Shown: one piece after another, positions 36,338-47,070 of the stretch | Numbering within the stretch: position 1 is the first letter of the stretch | Layout: each line of letters opens with the position of its first letter | Assembly (NCBI GenBank): GCA_964006375.1 | Contig: OZ023262.1 | Coordinates: forward strand, 52,836,917 to 52,900,916 | Length of the DNA: 64,000 nt | Direction of reading: 5' to 3' | Source of the DNA: Tillus elongatus | Taxonomy: Eukaryota > Arthropoda > Insecta > Coleoptera > Cleridae | The notes under the pieces: model-generated | Told to the model about the DNA's origin: nothing | Database searches by the model: none | What the model saw: only the letters and a program-made list of their open reading frames with translations | Translations under genes and position numbers: made by a program

Positions 36338-37048
36338 TTTAATTTTTTATATTGAAATGTAGGTATATAGATATTAAAAAATGTTGTATCATTATATTTT
36401 TTTAATCAATTTGATAACTATTATCAGACAAACGAAAATGACGTGTTAACTGTTTTCTTAGGTAATGTATATAAATTTAAATAAATAAGTACTTTAATTT
36501 CACGTGAAATAACCCTATTTTGCGTTGTCTATAGTGAGAGTAATAACACGTTTTTACAGAAATTCATCTTTTTACCCAACATTTTTGATTATTAAATATT
36601 TGGCTTTACATACTAGTGGGAAACTCAACTGTTTCAAAAATAACAGCTTCTCAGTTTAACAGAATAACTCTGTGTAGTAGTGTCGGTATGCCGTATCCCC
36701 ATCAACAACCGGTTAAAGTTAAAATTAAAATTAAACCGACTGTTTTATTGTACCGAAGATCGTACGTCCCTAAAGCTGTGAGCGAGAGCGAGCATTCCCA
36801 ATCTCAAGGCTATTCATCCCGTTAAATGGTTAAATAGCAGTTGCCGATGCCGATGAAAACCGATGTTTATTCATCGAACCTAGTTGCAGTGGAAGTGGAA
36901 CTGAAACAGACACGACTCCGAATTCTAGCTTAGTGTAAAAAGCGTTATTTTTTAAGCCGTTAGTTTTATAAGTCGGTAACTGGTCGTTACCGTTACGTCT
37001 CGTTAGCCGTTAAAAAATAGCTGACAGTTAAATAACGACCCATCACTA
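35517..37048 (+). mobile_element. Non-autonomous hAT element with 8-bp target duplication
   Basis: Ends tagtgatggg … cccatcacta with perfect flanking atacagtc (35509-35516 and 37049-37056). An 8-bp duplication and the TAGxGATG-like end are hAT hallmarks. Subterminal parts (gttaacagttgaagccgtta, ctggatagtcgatcgatatt, gctgtgagcgatagcgagca) recur in the element at 48388-49120. The interior holds a (TA)n tract and a sequence ending caccctgtata, like a mariner terminus. No transposase. Confidence 0.88.
36254..36335. repeat. (TA)41 microsatellite
   Basis: Pure TA tract of about 82 bp following agaatcaccctg inside the non-autonomous hAT element; not part of a family-H copy. Confidence 0.97.
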
Positions 37049-37554
37049 ATACAGTCTTTAATATTTAAACTTTGTGTTATTTTGAGCTGCCGTGACAACT
37101 ACTATTTGGTTCCGCAATGAGGTGGCGGCTCGTGCTTTTTGTGTTATATCTCACTTAGTGTTGGAAAGCTGGCTACCATAGTCGTATTACTTTATAGGTC
37201 TATTTGCGCTGCAATTAGTATACAGTACTAACGAGCTCTAATCAGAGCGAAACCGGTCTACGGTTCTAATATGGTGAAAATGCATCTAGTCTTACAGTAT
37301 TAGGAAGACCAAACCTTGTGAAGCAATTCGGCAGTATTGAAATGGTGGTGTTGGAGGTGATGTCGTTCATTGGGTATACTTCTATCCATTTTGAGTATGA
37401 TAACTATATTCAGATACATGTCAGTGGCACTTATTATTAACTGAATAACTGCTTCTTTACCTGAGTAGCCACACCATATACCCCTGTAACTTAGCCGGAG
37501 ATGTCAAATTTAGTCCTATTTCAGGCTACCGTCATTAGGGTGGCACAACGAACA

Positions 37555-38960
37555 GAATGAAACTAAATTTAAAAGCTCTCACTGTGAATGGAACACAGAT
37601 ACAATTTTCCAGTGAAGTTATATATTTAGGGATCTTCTTAGACCAAAAACTGAACTGGAACACACACTTGGAAAAAAATCTTTCTAGAGCCCCAAGGCAA
37701 CATGGAAATGCCGTAGACTCGTACGAAAGACAGGAGGGTTAAATCACAGGATGGCGTATTGAAAATACCAAACTGTGGTTAAACCCATGGTCAAAAATGC
37801 ATCTATAGTATGGTGGCCAAAAACGGAACAAGCCTTAACACAAAGCAAATTGCAAAAATTGCAGATGTTGATCTGTCTTTGAATAACTGGGGCTATGTCA
37901 TCATACTGTACAGCTCTAATGGATGCAATGCTGCAGATATACGTGAAGAGGGAATCAGCACTAAGTGTCTCCAGACTATTCCAAGCAGACCAATTCAAAC
38001 CAGGAGACTTGGTTGACCACTTAAAGATCCTGGAAATTATTCAACTGGAGTTACTCGCCAAACCAACAGATCAAATGACAGCCAAACTGAACTTCATAAT
38101 TCCATTTGACGTGGTAATAAGCGACCGCAAAGCCAGGGACAGAGACAGTGAAAGGCTGACAAACTCATGTGTATATTATACAGACGAGTCTAAACAAATG
38201 GCGGGAGCAAAACTGGGAATAAGAGGACTTGACTTAAGTCCCTAGGAAAGACTTCTATCATCTTGCAAGCAGAAATGCTTGCTATAAATCTCCGTGCACA
38301 GGAGTGCATACAAAGAAGACTCAGAAATAGAGAGATCTACATCCTGTCAGGCAGTCAGGCAGCAATAAAGACACTTTCAAAACCGAGTCTAACCTGACCT
38401 GCGTCTGCAAAAAACCCTTGAAGCAACTGGCTACGAAAAACAAAGTAACTTTGATTTGAATACCAGGGCATCAAGTTATTGAAGGAAATGAAGCAGATAG
38501 CCTTGCAAAAAGGGCAGCAACAACACCATTCTATGGGTCAGAGCCCAATTTTTTACAAAAAGCCATGTAAAAAAATGAACTTGATACTTGGGAGAGGAAC
38601 AAAATGCTGTCATACTGGAGGAAAACGCCAGGCTTAAGGCAGGCAAAACGAAAAGTATGTGAAAAGTCTGAACTGTTTCTTGAATTGAACAGGAAGGACT
38701 TGAGAATAATCACAGGACTTTTCACATGACATTCCCCAATAAGGTATCACCTTATGAAGATGGGTAAGGCGGGCAGTGAAATCTGCTGATATTCCACTGA
38801 AGCAGCCGAAACAACAGAACACATGATATGCGTCTGCGTGGCTCAGTTTTGCGAAAGGCTCAAATACTTTGAAGGGGTGACCGTAACGCCACAGGAAAAA
38901 GGTAAAATAGCTCCCATAAAGATAGTACACTAAACAAAAAGTCTGAACTTTTTGGCAAAC
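37555..38960 (+). pseudogene. I-type LINE, second part: RT tail, RNase H and Cys/His end
   Basis: Continues the copy that begins at 31384: KLNLKALTVNGTQIQFSSEV, IYLGIFLDQKLNWNTHLEKN, then HRMAYWKYQTVVKP-like and SIVWWPKTEQALTQSKLQK in shifted frames. An RNase H-like domain follows: SCVYYTDESKQMAGAKLGIR (first catalytic Asp), later IPGHQVIEGNEADSLAKRAA (late Asp). Blocks to about 38930 (TTEHMICVCVAQFCERLKYF) form the C-terminal Cys/His region. Many frameshifts. Confidence 0.85.
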
Positions 38961-39060
38961 TGTTAGGAAAAAGAATCACGCACAAAAGACCCATTGGGGT
39001 CACAGCGCTGAGAGGCCAAAGGCCTATACGATTCATTAAAACAATCCACAATCAAAAATC

Positions 39061-39480
39061 TACAATGCTATATGGGTGTGAAAATTCTGGGGTATGCCAG
39101 GCAAAGCATGTAAGAAAATTGATGTTGTTGGGATGGACTATCTGAGACGAGCGAGTGGTCAAACGAGGAAAGAAAACATTATGAATTAATGGGTTTTAAG
39201 CGTATTTAATATTGAAAAATTTATTGAAAGTAAATATGAGAGTAGAGTGTAGATGGTTTGATTACATTGAACAAATGAATTAAAATAGAATGATAAGTAA
39301 AATTTATAGGGTATGTATGTATGATAAGCGAGGTCATGGAAGACCCAGACAAGTTTTTTTGTATGTTGTGGGTGATATATTAAAGAAGATAAGTGTCAGG
39401 AGTTTGCGTAATAAGAGGGCGTAATGTATAAGAAAATTTATTATAAATGTGGAAGAAGTGAACATAGCATGTCAGGACAG
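39061..39480 (+). pseudogene. RTE-type LINE C-terminal remnant
   Basis: In interrupted frames: GMPGKACKKIDVVGMDYLRR, ASGQTRKENIMN, RWFDYIEQMN and KRGHGRPRQVF. This is the MDYLRRsxxxxRxdRirNe … RWxGHvxRMxexR … GRRxxGRPrxxW ending of RTE-like LINEs. A (GTA)n run at 39562-39580 follows. Confidence 0.7.
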
Positions 39481-39789
39481 AAGTGCAAGGAGAAGTGTTG
39501 TAAAAAATAGCATTGGCTATGTGGTGTGTCCACGCCTTTATATATTAGGAGTGGCGTGACGGGTAGTAGTAGTAGTAGTAATAGCATATGCTAGTTAAGT
39601 GGTGTCCAACCTGTCGATCGCGAGCTACCGGTAACTCGCAAAGGCAATTCTGGTAGCTTACAGCATTTTCTAAATTTTAAAAATACAAAGGTCTTAAAAT
39701 CATACAGGCTTCCGTAAATTTCGCAAATTCTCATCATAAACACAAGCAGCAACCTGCTGCCGACGTCACCATGCTAAGAATCAGCTAGA

Positions 39790-42135
39790 ATTGACCAGCG
39801 CGCTATTGTTCGTATCCCAACACACAGCTCAAATCCCTTGGATCTCCTTCTTACTACAAACCCTGAATGCTATAAGATATCAGTCACCGCCCCCCTTGGT
39901 CGCTCAGACCACGGCATGGTCACTGCTTCCTGTGCAATGCAACCCGAGGTCACACAGTCATCACACCCACGTATCGTTTGGCACTACAACTCCGCAAACT
40001 GGGACGAAATGCGGGATTACTTTTCCTCATTTCCATGGGCGTCTGTCTGCTTCTCTCATCCTGACCCCTCTGATATCTCACAAAACGTCACCGAAATTAT
40101 CCAAGCTGGCATGGAATTATTTATTCCACGTACACAGAAAACCTCTTCAGCCACTCAAAAGCCCTGGTTCTCTAAATCCTGTGACAAGGCCAGACTTGAA
40201 AAGGTCAAAGCTCACAAAACGCTTCTACACAATCCCAGTCAAGAAAATCGTCAAGCATTCAACGACGCAAGAAACCGCTATGTCCGCATTCTTTCTGAGG
40301 CAAAAAACTCGTTTAATAACCACATCAAAAACAAAGTCCTCTCAAGCTCCAACGGCAGCAAACCCTTCTGGACTCTTGCTAAGTCTATTGGGAATAATTT
40401 CTGCAAGAGCACGTTCCCACCTCTTGTCTCAGGGGATGAAATTGTTTCTACCGCCCTGGGCAAGGCTGAACTTTTTGCTTCGTTGTTCGCCGGAAATTCT
40501 ACTCTCAACCCACCTCCAAATGCTCAACCACCAACATTCCCCAATGTCGGGCATAAAATGACTGATATCATTTTCAAAACTAAAAAGGTACGAAAGATGC
40601 TCTCTTCTCTTAATACCAGGAAAGCCTCTGGCCTTGACGAGATCCCAGCAATTGTTCTCAAAAAATTCGCACCAGAACTTGCTCCTGTCCTGACTCGTCT
40701 GTTTCAGATATCTTACAATAAAGGCATATTCCCTAGTAACTGGAAAACTGCTCGAGTACAACCCATCCCCAAAAAAGGATCCAAAGCGCTTCCTAGCAAC
40801 TACAGGCCTATTTCTCTCCTTTCAGTCATCTCTAAAGTGATGGAAAAGTATATAAACACCGAACTACTAAAATTCCTTGAAAAACACAGTCTAATCCATG
40901 ACAGGCAGTATGGATTCCGTCAGCGCAGATCGACTGCCGACCTCCTTTCCTTTGTCACCCATTTTTGGAACAAGTCTATGGAACAACACGGTGAATCCCA
41001 GATTGTTGCTCTAGACATATCCAAAGCATTCGACCAGGTCTGGCACGCAGCGCTGCTTAATAAACTTCCGGCCTATGGCCTACCACCAAAACTTTGTACC
41101 TGGACAGCAAATTTCCTCTCCAACAGGAGCATATCTGTTGTTGTGGATGGCCATTCCTCTAAACTGTATCCAATTAATGCAGGAGTTCCTCAAGGTTCAG
41201 CTTTAGCCCCTACTTTGTTTCTTCTCCACATCAATGACCTCCTCTCTAGTACATCCAACCCAGTTCACAGTTACGCGGACGACAGCACCCTCCACTCAAA
41301 TATACAATATTCTAAGCCTGTCTCTTTAGCCCAATTAGATGAGGATCGCAGACTCATGGAGGGTTCTGTCTCCGTGGACCTCCAAAAAATATTAGACTGG
41401 GGAAGTAGAAATCTTGTACAATTCAACCCCACCAAAACTAAGTCTTGCTTTCTTTCTCACAAGAGATACAGCAGCCCTAGACCCATCACAATGAACAACC
41501 AAGTTATTCAAAGTAATGAGTCCTTCTCTCTTGTTGGCATTTCTGTGGATCGAAATCTTAATTGGCACCAACATGTTACATCAATTGCAGAAGCGGCTGC
41601 TAAGAAATTGGGTTTCCTCTTCCGGGCTCGCAAATACTTTTCACCAACTAATCTCTATACCTTATACACTTCACAAATAAGGCCAAACCTCGAATACTGC
41701 TCCCACATCTGGGGTGCAGCTGCCGCTGCTACACTCGCTATCCTGGACTCCATTCAAAAGAGGGCTATACGTCTCATCGGTGACCCTACCCTCACCCAAA
41801 GGCTTCCATCCCTTGCCCACCGACGTGCCGTTGGTGACCTCTCTCTCTTTTATAGATATCTGCACGGGCACTGCTCAGAGGAGCTTTCCTCCATAATTCC
41901 CCCACCTGCTGCCCCCAGCAGATCTACCAGGGGAACAGAGCGAATGCACCCTTTTAATGTCCAGGTCACCAGACATAGAACATCTTGTTATGCCCGCTCT
42001 TTTGTCCCGAGGACTTCCAAGTTGTGGAATTCCTTGCCGGCACATGTTTTTCCTTCTCCTCCGAACCTCCAAACCTTCAAGTCCAGAATTAACAAGCTGC
42101 CTCTTTCCTCCTTGTCAACACCCACGGTACGATAG
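39790..42135 (+). CDS. LINE endonuclease tail and reverse transcriptase, uninterrupted frame
   Basis: The frame is open from about 39781 to the TAG at 42133. Positions counted from LDLLLTTNP at 39838: endonuclease end with SDHGMV (residue ~23), containing the catalytic Asp-His; RT fingers KTARVQPIPKKGSKALPSNY and RPISLLSVISKVMEKY (~300-340); LDISKAFDQVWHAALLNKL (~400); AGVPQGSALAPTLFLLHIND (~445); HSYADDSTLHSN with the catalytic YADD (~478); VDRNLNWHQHVTS and YTSQIRPNLEYCSHIWGAAA later; C-terminus KLWNSLPAHVFPSPPNLQTF. No stop or frameshift in 2.3 kb points to recent insertion. The N-terminal endonuclease is cut off, so it is not autonomous. Clade: jockey/CR1 group. Confidence 0.9.
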   Translation: MDQRAIVRIPTHSSNPLDLLLTTNPECYKISVTAPLGRSDHGMVTASCAMQPEVTQSSHPRIVWHYNSANWDEMRDYFSSFPWASVCFSHPDPSDISQNVTEIIQAGMELFIPRTQKTSSATQKPWFSKSCDKARLEKVKAHKTLLHNPSQENRQAFNDARNRYVRILSEAKNSFNNHIKNKVLSSSNGSKPFWTLAKSIGNNFCKSTFPPLVSGDEIVSTALGKAELFASLFAGNSTLNPPPNAQPPTFPNVGHKMTDIIFKTKKVRKMLSSLNTRKASGLDEIPAIVLKKFAPELAPVLTRLFQISYNKGIFPSNWKTARVQPIPKKGSKALPSNYRPISLLSVISKVMEKYINTELLKFLEKHSLIHDRQYGFRQRRSTADLLSFVTHFWNKSMEQHGESQIVALDISKAFDQVWHAALLNKLPAYGLPPKLCTWTANFLSNRSISVVVDGHSSKLYPINAGVPQGSALAPTLFLLHINDLLSSTSNPVHSYADDSTLHSNIQYSKPVSLAQLDEDRRLMEGSVSVDLQKILDWGSRNLVQFNPTKTKSCFLSHKRYSSPRPITMNNQVIQSNESFSLVGISVDRNLNWHQHVTSIAEAAAKKLGFLFRARKYFSPTNLYTLYTSQIRPNLEYCSHIWGAAAAATLAILDSIQKRAIRLIGDPTLTQRLPSLAHRRAVGDLSLFYRYLHGHCSEELSSIIPPPAAPSRSTRGTERMHPFNVQVTRHRTSCYARSFVPRTSKLWNSLPAHVFPSPPNLQTFKSRINKLPLSSLSTPTVR

Positions 42136-42186
42136 TATTTAGGCTGTAAGCCCTCGTGGTGTGTTGTTGACATAAAAAAAAAAAAA
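39790..42186 (+). mobile_element. 5'-truncated LINE with intact ORF and poly(A) tail
   Basis: Best preserved member of the window's main LINE family; fragments lie at 10336, 14047, 26285, 27662 and 28829. It begins inside the endonuclease region, carries a long uninterrupted frame, a short 3' UTR and a 14-base A run at 42173-42186 (minus-strand copies show the same tail). Target duplications were not found. Confidence 0.92.
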
Positions 42187-42599
42187 ATGGTCTGGGTTGC
42201 TTTGAACGGGATAAATACGCATGGCATGGTGACATTGCGCTGGCTTTAAAACTGAACGACATAATCAACGTCCAGCGGTTGGGTTAGTAGAGAGCAATAC
42301 AAAAATATTAAGGCGAGCAGTAGTAAGAATGTGAAGACTTACCAATTTCCGTTCGGAATGGTAAGAACAACACTTTTTTACAGAAGTTAAAGGTAAAAAT
42401 GAATGTCTGTCTCCTTTTCTAAAAAAGGAAATATTGAGAAGCATCATAAAACTGTACCTGTTAATTTTCAAAAACCATTTCTATTACCCAGAAAGGAAAA
42501 ACTGAAACAATTAAAAAACCAATTAATTGGACAACAGTTAATATTTTTAAAAACAGTTGACTAAAATAAGGCTGCAACTGATGCATCATACCGCGAGTC

Positions 42600-43560
42600 C
42601 CAGATAATTGCACAAAAGAAGAAAACTTATGAAGACGGGGAAATGATAAAACAAGCGTTTTTAGAGGCTGCAGATTTGTTATTTGCCAAGTTTAGAAATG
42701 AAGACGAGTGATAGTTTCATCTACAAAATTTTGCAACTTTCTGCTAATACAGTGAAGAGACGACTAGAAGTAATGAGCAATGATATTTTTTTACAGTTAA
42801 GAACTGACTTAGATAACTGTGGTTAGTTTTCACTGCAACTATAGATGAATGAACAGATGTGGTTGACACTTCTCAGATACTTCGTCAGGATAGTTTTTAA
42901 TCATTTTACGATTAAGGAAGACCCTGTGAAGTTTATTTCACTGAAAGGACATACTATTGGGCAGGAGTTGTTTTCTCATTTAAAACATATTATTTCTCTC
43001 TTCTCTGAGAAAACTCTAATATCGAAAATGGTAGGCTTGATAACCGATGGCGCTCCAGCTAAGGTGGATTGTGATAAGGGTCTGGTGGCGTATGTCGTGA
43101 AGATGAAAGTTTTCCGCAGATTATATGTTTCCACTGCATTATCTATCAGCAAGCATTATGTTGGAAATTTTCTAAAACTAAAAGAAGTTATAAAATTGGT
43201 AGTAAAAATTATGAAGAAGATTGGAACTCAGGCGTTACAAAGAAGATTATTCAAAACCTTGGCCGATGAAATTGACTCTCAATACAGGGAGCTACTTCTT
43301 CCTCTGAAGACCGATGGTTAAGTAGAGGAGGAGTGCTGAAACATTTTAATGATGTCCTATTTGCTTTAGCTCAATTGCTACACAACCCGATGAACCGATT
43401 CCGGAACTGGAAAATGAAATCTGGCTTGGATATTTTGGTTTTCTTGTGGACATTACAGAAAAAATTAAATCAATTTAATTTGCACCTTTCAATGAGACAC
43501 AAAGACCTAACGGAAATGATTTCTCATATGAAAACTTAAGTTTTGGGAACAAAACCTAAT
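42600..43560 (+). pseudogene. hAT (ZBED/GTF2IRD2-like) transposase, N-terminal and central part
   Basis: The frame at 42845-43321 has NHFTIKEDPVKFISLKGHTI, KMVGLITDGAPAKVDCDKGL (the catalytic-region TDGAPxMxGxxxGL motif) and, in another frame, a block like FHCIIYQQALC. 43333-43539 adds LKHFNDVLFALAQL and KMKSGLDILVFLWTLQKKLN, QFNLHLSMRHKDLTEM. Stops and frameshifts break it. Remaining C-terminus is at 46737. Confidence 0.8.
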
Positions 43561-43719
43561 CAATCGCGAAGCCTAGCATTTTCATATTCTTTAAAAAAAG
43601 ATATCTTAAAATCCATTGGAGCCCCATGGGAGTAAATATCATGTAGAAATAGTTTCGTAAAGGATAACTTCAAAAATCGTTTTAAGGATTTCAACGAAAT
43701 GGCTTTAGTGGCGTAATTT

Positions 43720-44464
43720 GTTACTTCATCCTTCATGGAAATTAATATCCTACAGTTTACAACTTATGTTATGCAAAACTTTACAGATGATGAAAGTATT
43801 ACAGCTGCTAAGAGAATTAACGCTAACATGTCCTGTGGACCTCATCTAGTTCCTGGCTTCTTGGTGCGCGACTGCTTATATGCTTTCTTGACTCCACTTA
43901 AGAAAATTCTTAAATTGATTCTTAGATCTGGAACATTCCCCTGCGATTTGGAAGCTGTCACGAGTTCTCCCTGTCTTCAAGGCGGGGGATAGTGCTGATC
44001 CATCAAACTATCGACCAATAGCCATACTATGTGTCTTCTGTAAGATTTTCGAGGCCTGCCTTTTTCGGTGAATACTGTTTCACATCAAAAACAGACTCTC
44101 TATTTCTCAGCATGGTTTCATTCCAGGGAGATCGACTGTAACGAATTTAGTTGATGGTACATAGTTCATTGCGTCCGCTCTCGACTGCTCTTCACAGGTT
44201 GATGTTGTGTTGATCTATCTAAGGCCTTCGATTGTCTAAATCATTCTGTTCTAATTGACAGGGTGAGGGCTATCGGATTCTCCGAGGGCTTGCTTGGCTT
44301 GTTCAGATCTTACCTGGATGGAAGGAGGCAATTTGTTGAGGTTGGGGCCTTCAAGTCTGACACCTATCACATAGCTTTGGGAGTGCTGCAGGGTTCCATA
44401 CTCAGTCCATTACTGTTTAATATATTTATTGACCCAATTAAACATGTGTTGGATGTTCCTTTTT
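43720..44464 (+). pseudogene. Second LINE: RT first part, inserted in the hAT
   Basis: AAKRINANMSCGPHLVPGFL (the GPDxIP motif), FLTPLKKILKLILRSGTFP, then in shifted frames SNYRPIAILCVFCKIFEACL, ISQHGFIPGRSTVTNLVDGT, LSKAFDCLNHSVLIDRVRAI, and FVEVGAFKSDTYHIALGVLQ GSILSPLLFNIFIDPI. It stops at DVPF just before the catalytic ADD, where a family-H copy is inserted. Confidence 0.85.
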
Positions 44465-44585
44465 AGTAAATTTTCTTAAAAAAATTCACTAATGAGGAGA
44501 TCCCGACTTTTGAATAAATTTCTTCAAATGAGCGCTAATTAGGCCCCCTAGAACACATATCCGGGGTCAGTTTCGATTTTTATAT

Positions 44586-44679
<94 letters not shown>

Positions 44680-45782
44680 GTATCACACCGAAAACTCAAA
44701 AAATAATGGGTCGATTTTGACAAAATTTGGTGAATACCTTCCTTTTGTAAGTGGCTTAGATAATTTCGTTAGCCAGGAAAATCGGCCGAGGTTTTCCTGG
44801 AAAATTTTGTGTTTTCTTTGGAAAAAAATTCATATCTCCGGAAATAACAAAGTAAGGGCAACCAAATTTGGTACATCGTTTTATATCACTATTAGCTACC
44901 CAAATTTAGTGCTGTAAGTCAAAAGACAAAAGTTATGGGCATTTAAAGAAAAATAAATTGGGGTTTTCCTCAAAACGTCAAAGTGACAATTTAAAACGTC
45001 AAAATTCGTAACATTTAGGCAAAGAACTTGAATCTAATAGGGGCTATGGAAAGAAAATGTCTCAAGAAGAATGTTTTACAAATCCTGAAGTCTTAGTTTC
45101 AACCGTCATTGTCCTTCATTTTACTAAAATGTTTCCAGAAAATTCATTTCAAATAGACTCTTTCTCTGATGCTTGGCAGTAGTCTTAGCTATACAGTTTA
45201 TCATTTAATGGTATATAACTTTTGTCGAATTTTCGTAAAAAATCAATAAAGCTCAATATATCCGTTATTATACAAGATATGAAAAAAAAAATTGTATACA
45301 TTAATTATAGGGTGTCTTGAGCTACATCTTAAAAAAATATTTCTACATTCACAGGGTGGCCCATAAATCGTTGGTGATACAAATAATTTTTTTTTTGAGT
45401 CGAAAACGCCTTATGTTTTTGCATTTTCCATCGAAATATAATGCATGTTTGTAAGTAAAGAAATTTTGAACGCAGCAAGTGCGTTATGATAGCAAATTTT
45501 TATTTAATGCTTCATATTTGAAAAGCTCAATTTGCTGTTAACCTATAAGGTTGACCAAGAAACAGATTTTTTCAGTTACACTTTAAGTATACTTTTGGAA
45601 ATGTTTGTACGTTTTCAAACGATAAAGTTATTTTGATGAAACATGGCACATTGTTTTTACTATATATGTTATAATCAAATTTGATGCCTGCTTTCTGAAA
45701 AAAAAACACATATTTGCTATTACAAACATTTTTATGAAAATTCACTACCATAACGCACTTGCTGCATCCCGAACTTTTAAAA
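44465..45782 (-). repeat. Family H, copy 5, inserted in the second LINE; (TA)n at 44589-44667
   Basis: Inverse orientation: hairpin end agtaaattttcttaaaaaaa … ttcactaatgaggagatccc first, then gcgctaattaggccccctag, the TA tract with a few GTAT repeats, the core inverted (cgttagccaggaaaatcggc) and finally the inverse start aacgcacttgctgcatccc. About 1.3 kb. Contains the longer variant sequence also seen at 24851 and 60006. Confidence 0.9.
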
Positions 45783-46722
45783 TTTAAGCAGATGATATTA
45801 AGATTTTCGCAAATATTTCGAGTGTTGATGACTGTTTGCAGCTCCAGAACAGTCTTCAGATCCTTGATGAATGGTGCTGTCAGAGTGGTCTTACTATGAA
45901 TGTTTCCAAGTGTTGTGTGATGTCCTTTACTCGAAATAAGCACGGAATTACTTTCGGGTACAATATAAGAGGGCTTCCACTTGATTGCCCCTGGACAGTT
46001 AGGGACCTTGGAATTGTTTTTGATGGTACTTTATCTTTTAAACCACACTACGAGCAGATTGTCAGTTCTGCTTACAAAACTCTTGGGTTTCTGATATGAA
46101 ACAGCAAAAATTTCTCACAGACTGACACCCTCCTCCTGCTCTTTTGTTGTTTGGTTAGGTCCCGACTTGAATATTGCTCAGTTGTGTGGGCTCCTACTTA
46201 TGAGATACATGTGGCAAGTCTAGAATCAGTGCAAAGGAAATTTTTCAAATTTCTTAGCTTTCGTGAGGATGGTCGATATCCTTCTATTGGTTTTCCTCAG
46301 GAAGGTTTACTTCTTCGCTTTGGTCTGCAGAGTTTATCGATGTGCAGGCAGTGCAGTTTCGTTACATTTTTATACCAACTGGTTAATTCTGTGTTCGATT
46401 GCCCTAATCTGCTTCAGCAACTTAATTTCAATGTGCCTCGTATTGCAGCACGTTTTCCAGGCACATTCTTTCTCCCGACTGTTCGTACGTGATTGCTGCG
46501 ATCGTCTTTAATTTACCAGATGTGCAATGATTACTCTGTACCGCAAGACCGCCTAGATATCTTCTCATGTAATATATCATAGATAAAAATGTTTTTCAAA
46601 GCGATCTAATTTGTGACTCTCTTTTGTGTAGTTTGTTTGATTATTGTTTGTTATTGTGTATCGGCCCATCCTTAGTTTGGCTTTAAGCTGTTGGATGGTG
46701 TATGGATAAATAAATAAAACTT
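45783..46722 (+). pseudogene. Second LINE: RT remainder and 3' end
   Basis: Resumes with ADDIKIFANISSVDDCLQLQ, then SLQILDEWCCQSGLTMNVSK, DLGIVFDGTLSFKPHYEQIV, VRSRLEYCSVVWAPTYEIHV and a C-terminal block RIAARFPGTFFLPTVRT. The 3' end reads atggataaataaataaaac, a TAAA-type tail, after which hAT sequence resumes. Together with 43720-44464 it is a 5'-truncated jockey/CR1-group copy. Confidence 0.85.
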
Positions 46723-46736
46723 TGGTGAAGACATTG

Positions 46737-47070
46737 CTGCAACAGTTAATGTTCAAAATGATTTAGCCTTAAAATTGTTAGTTTCAAGTACAAAATATAT
46801 GTTGCCTGTAATAAGTAAAGACAAATATTCAGTTCTATGTGGTGTTGCCTTGAAAGTGAAAGCGTTAATTATGTCAACCTATTTGAGTGAATCTTCTTTC
46901 TCCAATATAAAGTTTATTAGGAACAAATACTGCAATTGACTTACATATGAACATTTGTATAATCGTATTCGAATGGCTGCATCAAACTATACCGCAAATA
47001 TTAAAACAGCTATCGATGAGCCTAAGTGTCAGTGCATTTTTATCTGCACATGTTTTTGTGTAAAATAGTG
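46737..47070 (+). pseudogene. hAT transposase C-terminal dimerisation region
   Basis: Reads NDLALKLLVSSTKYMLPVIS, ALIMSTYLSESSFSNIKFIR, NKYCN, then after a stop LTYEHLYNRIRMAASNYTAN. The family usually shows FxxTYxCExxFSxxxxIKxxxRxxLTxxHLxxxLRxA, so this is the hAT C-terminal domain, separated from the rest by the second LINE. Confidence 0.85.

Larger units (their letters stand above)
34985..37300. repeat. Head-to-head inverted repeat, right arm interrupted by a hAT
   Basis: 34985-35400 (gtacggcatactaatcgcag, acggctatggtagccagcct, ccgccacctagttgcggaac) is found inverted at 35405-35508 and 37057-37300 (ccgcaatgaggtggcggctc, ctggctaccatagtcgtatt). Without the inserted hAT the arms would be about 400 bp with almost no spacer. 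Confidence 0.8.

Noticed and set aside
39791..40561. A 256-codon + frame overlapping the LINE
   Set aside because: It is an out-of-frame shadow of the LINE frame, which has clear endonuclease and RT motifs; the shadow has none.
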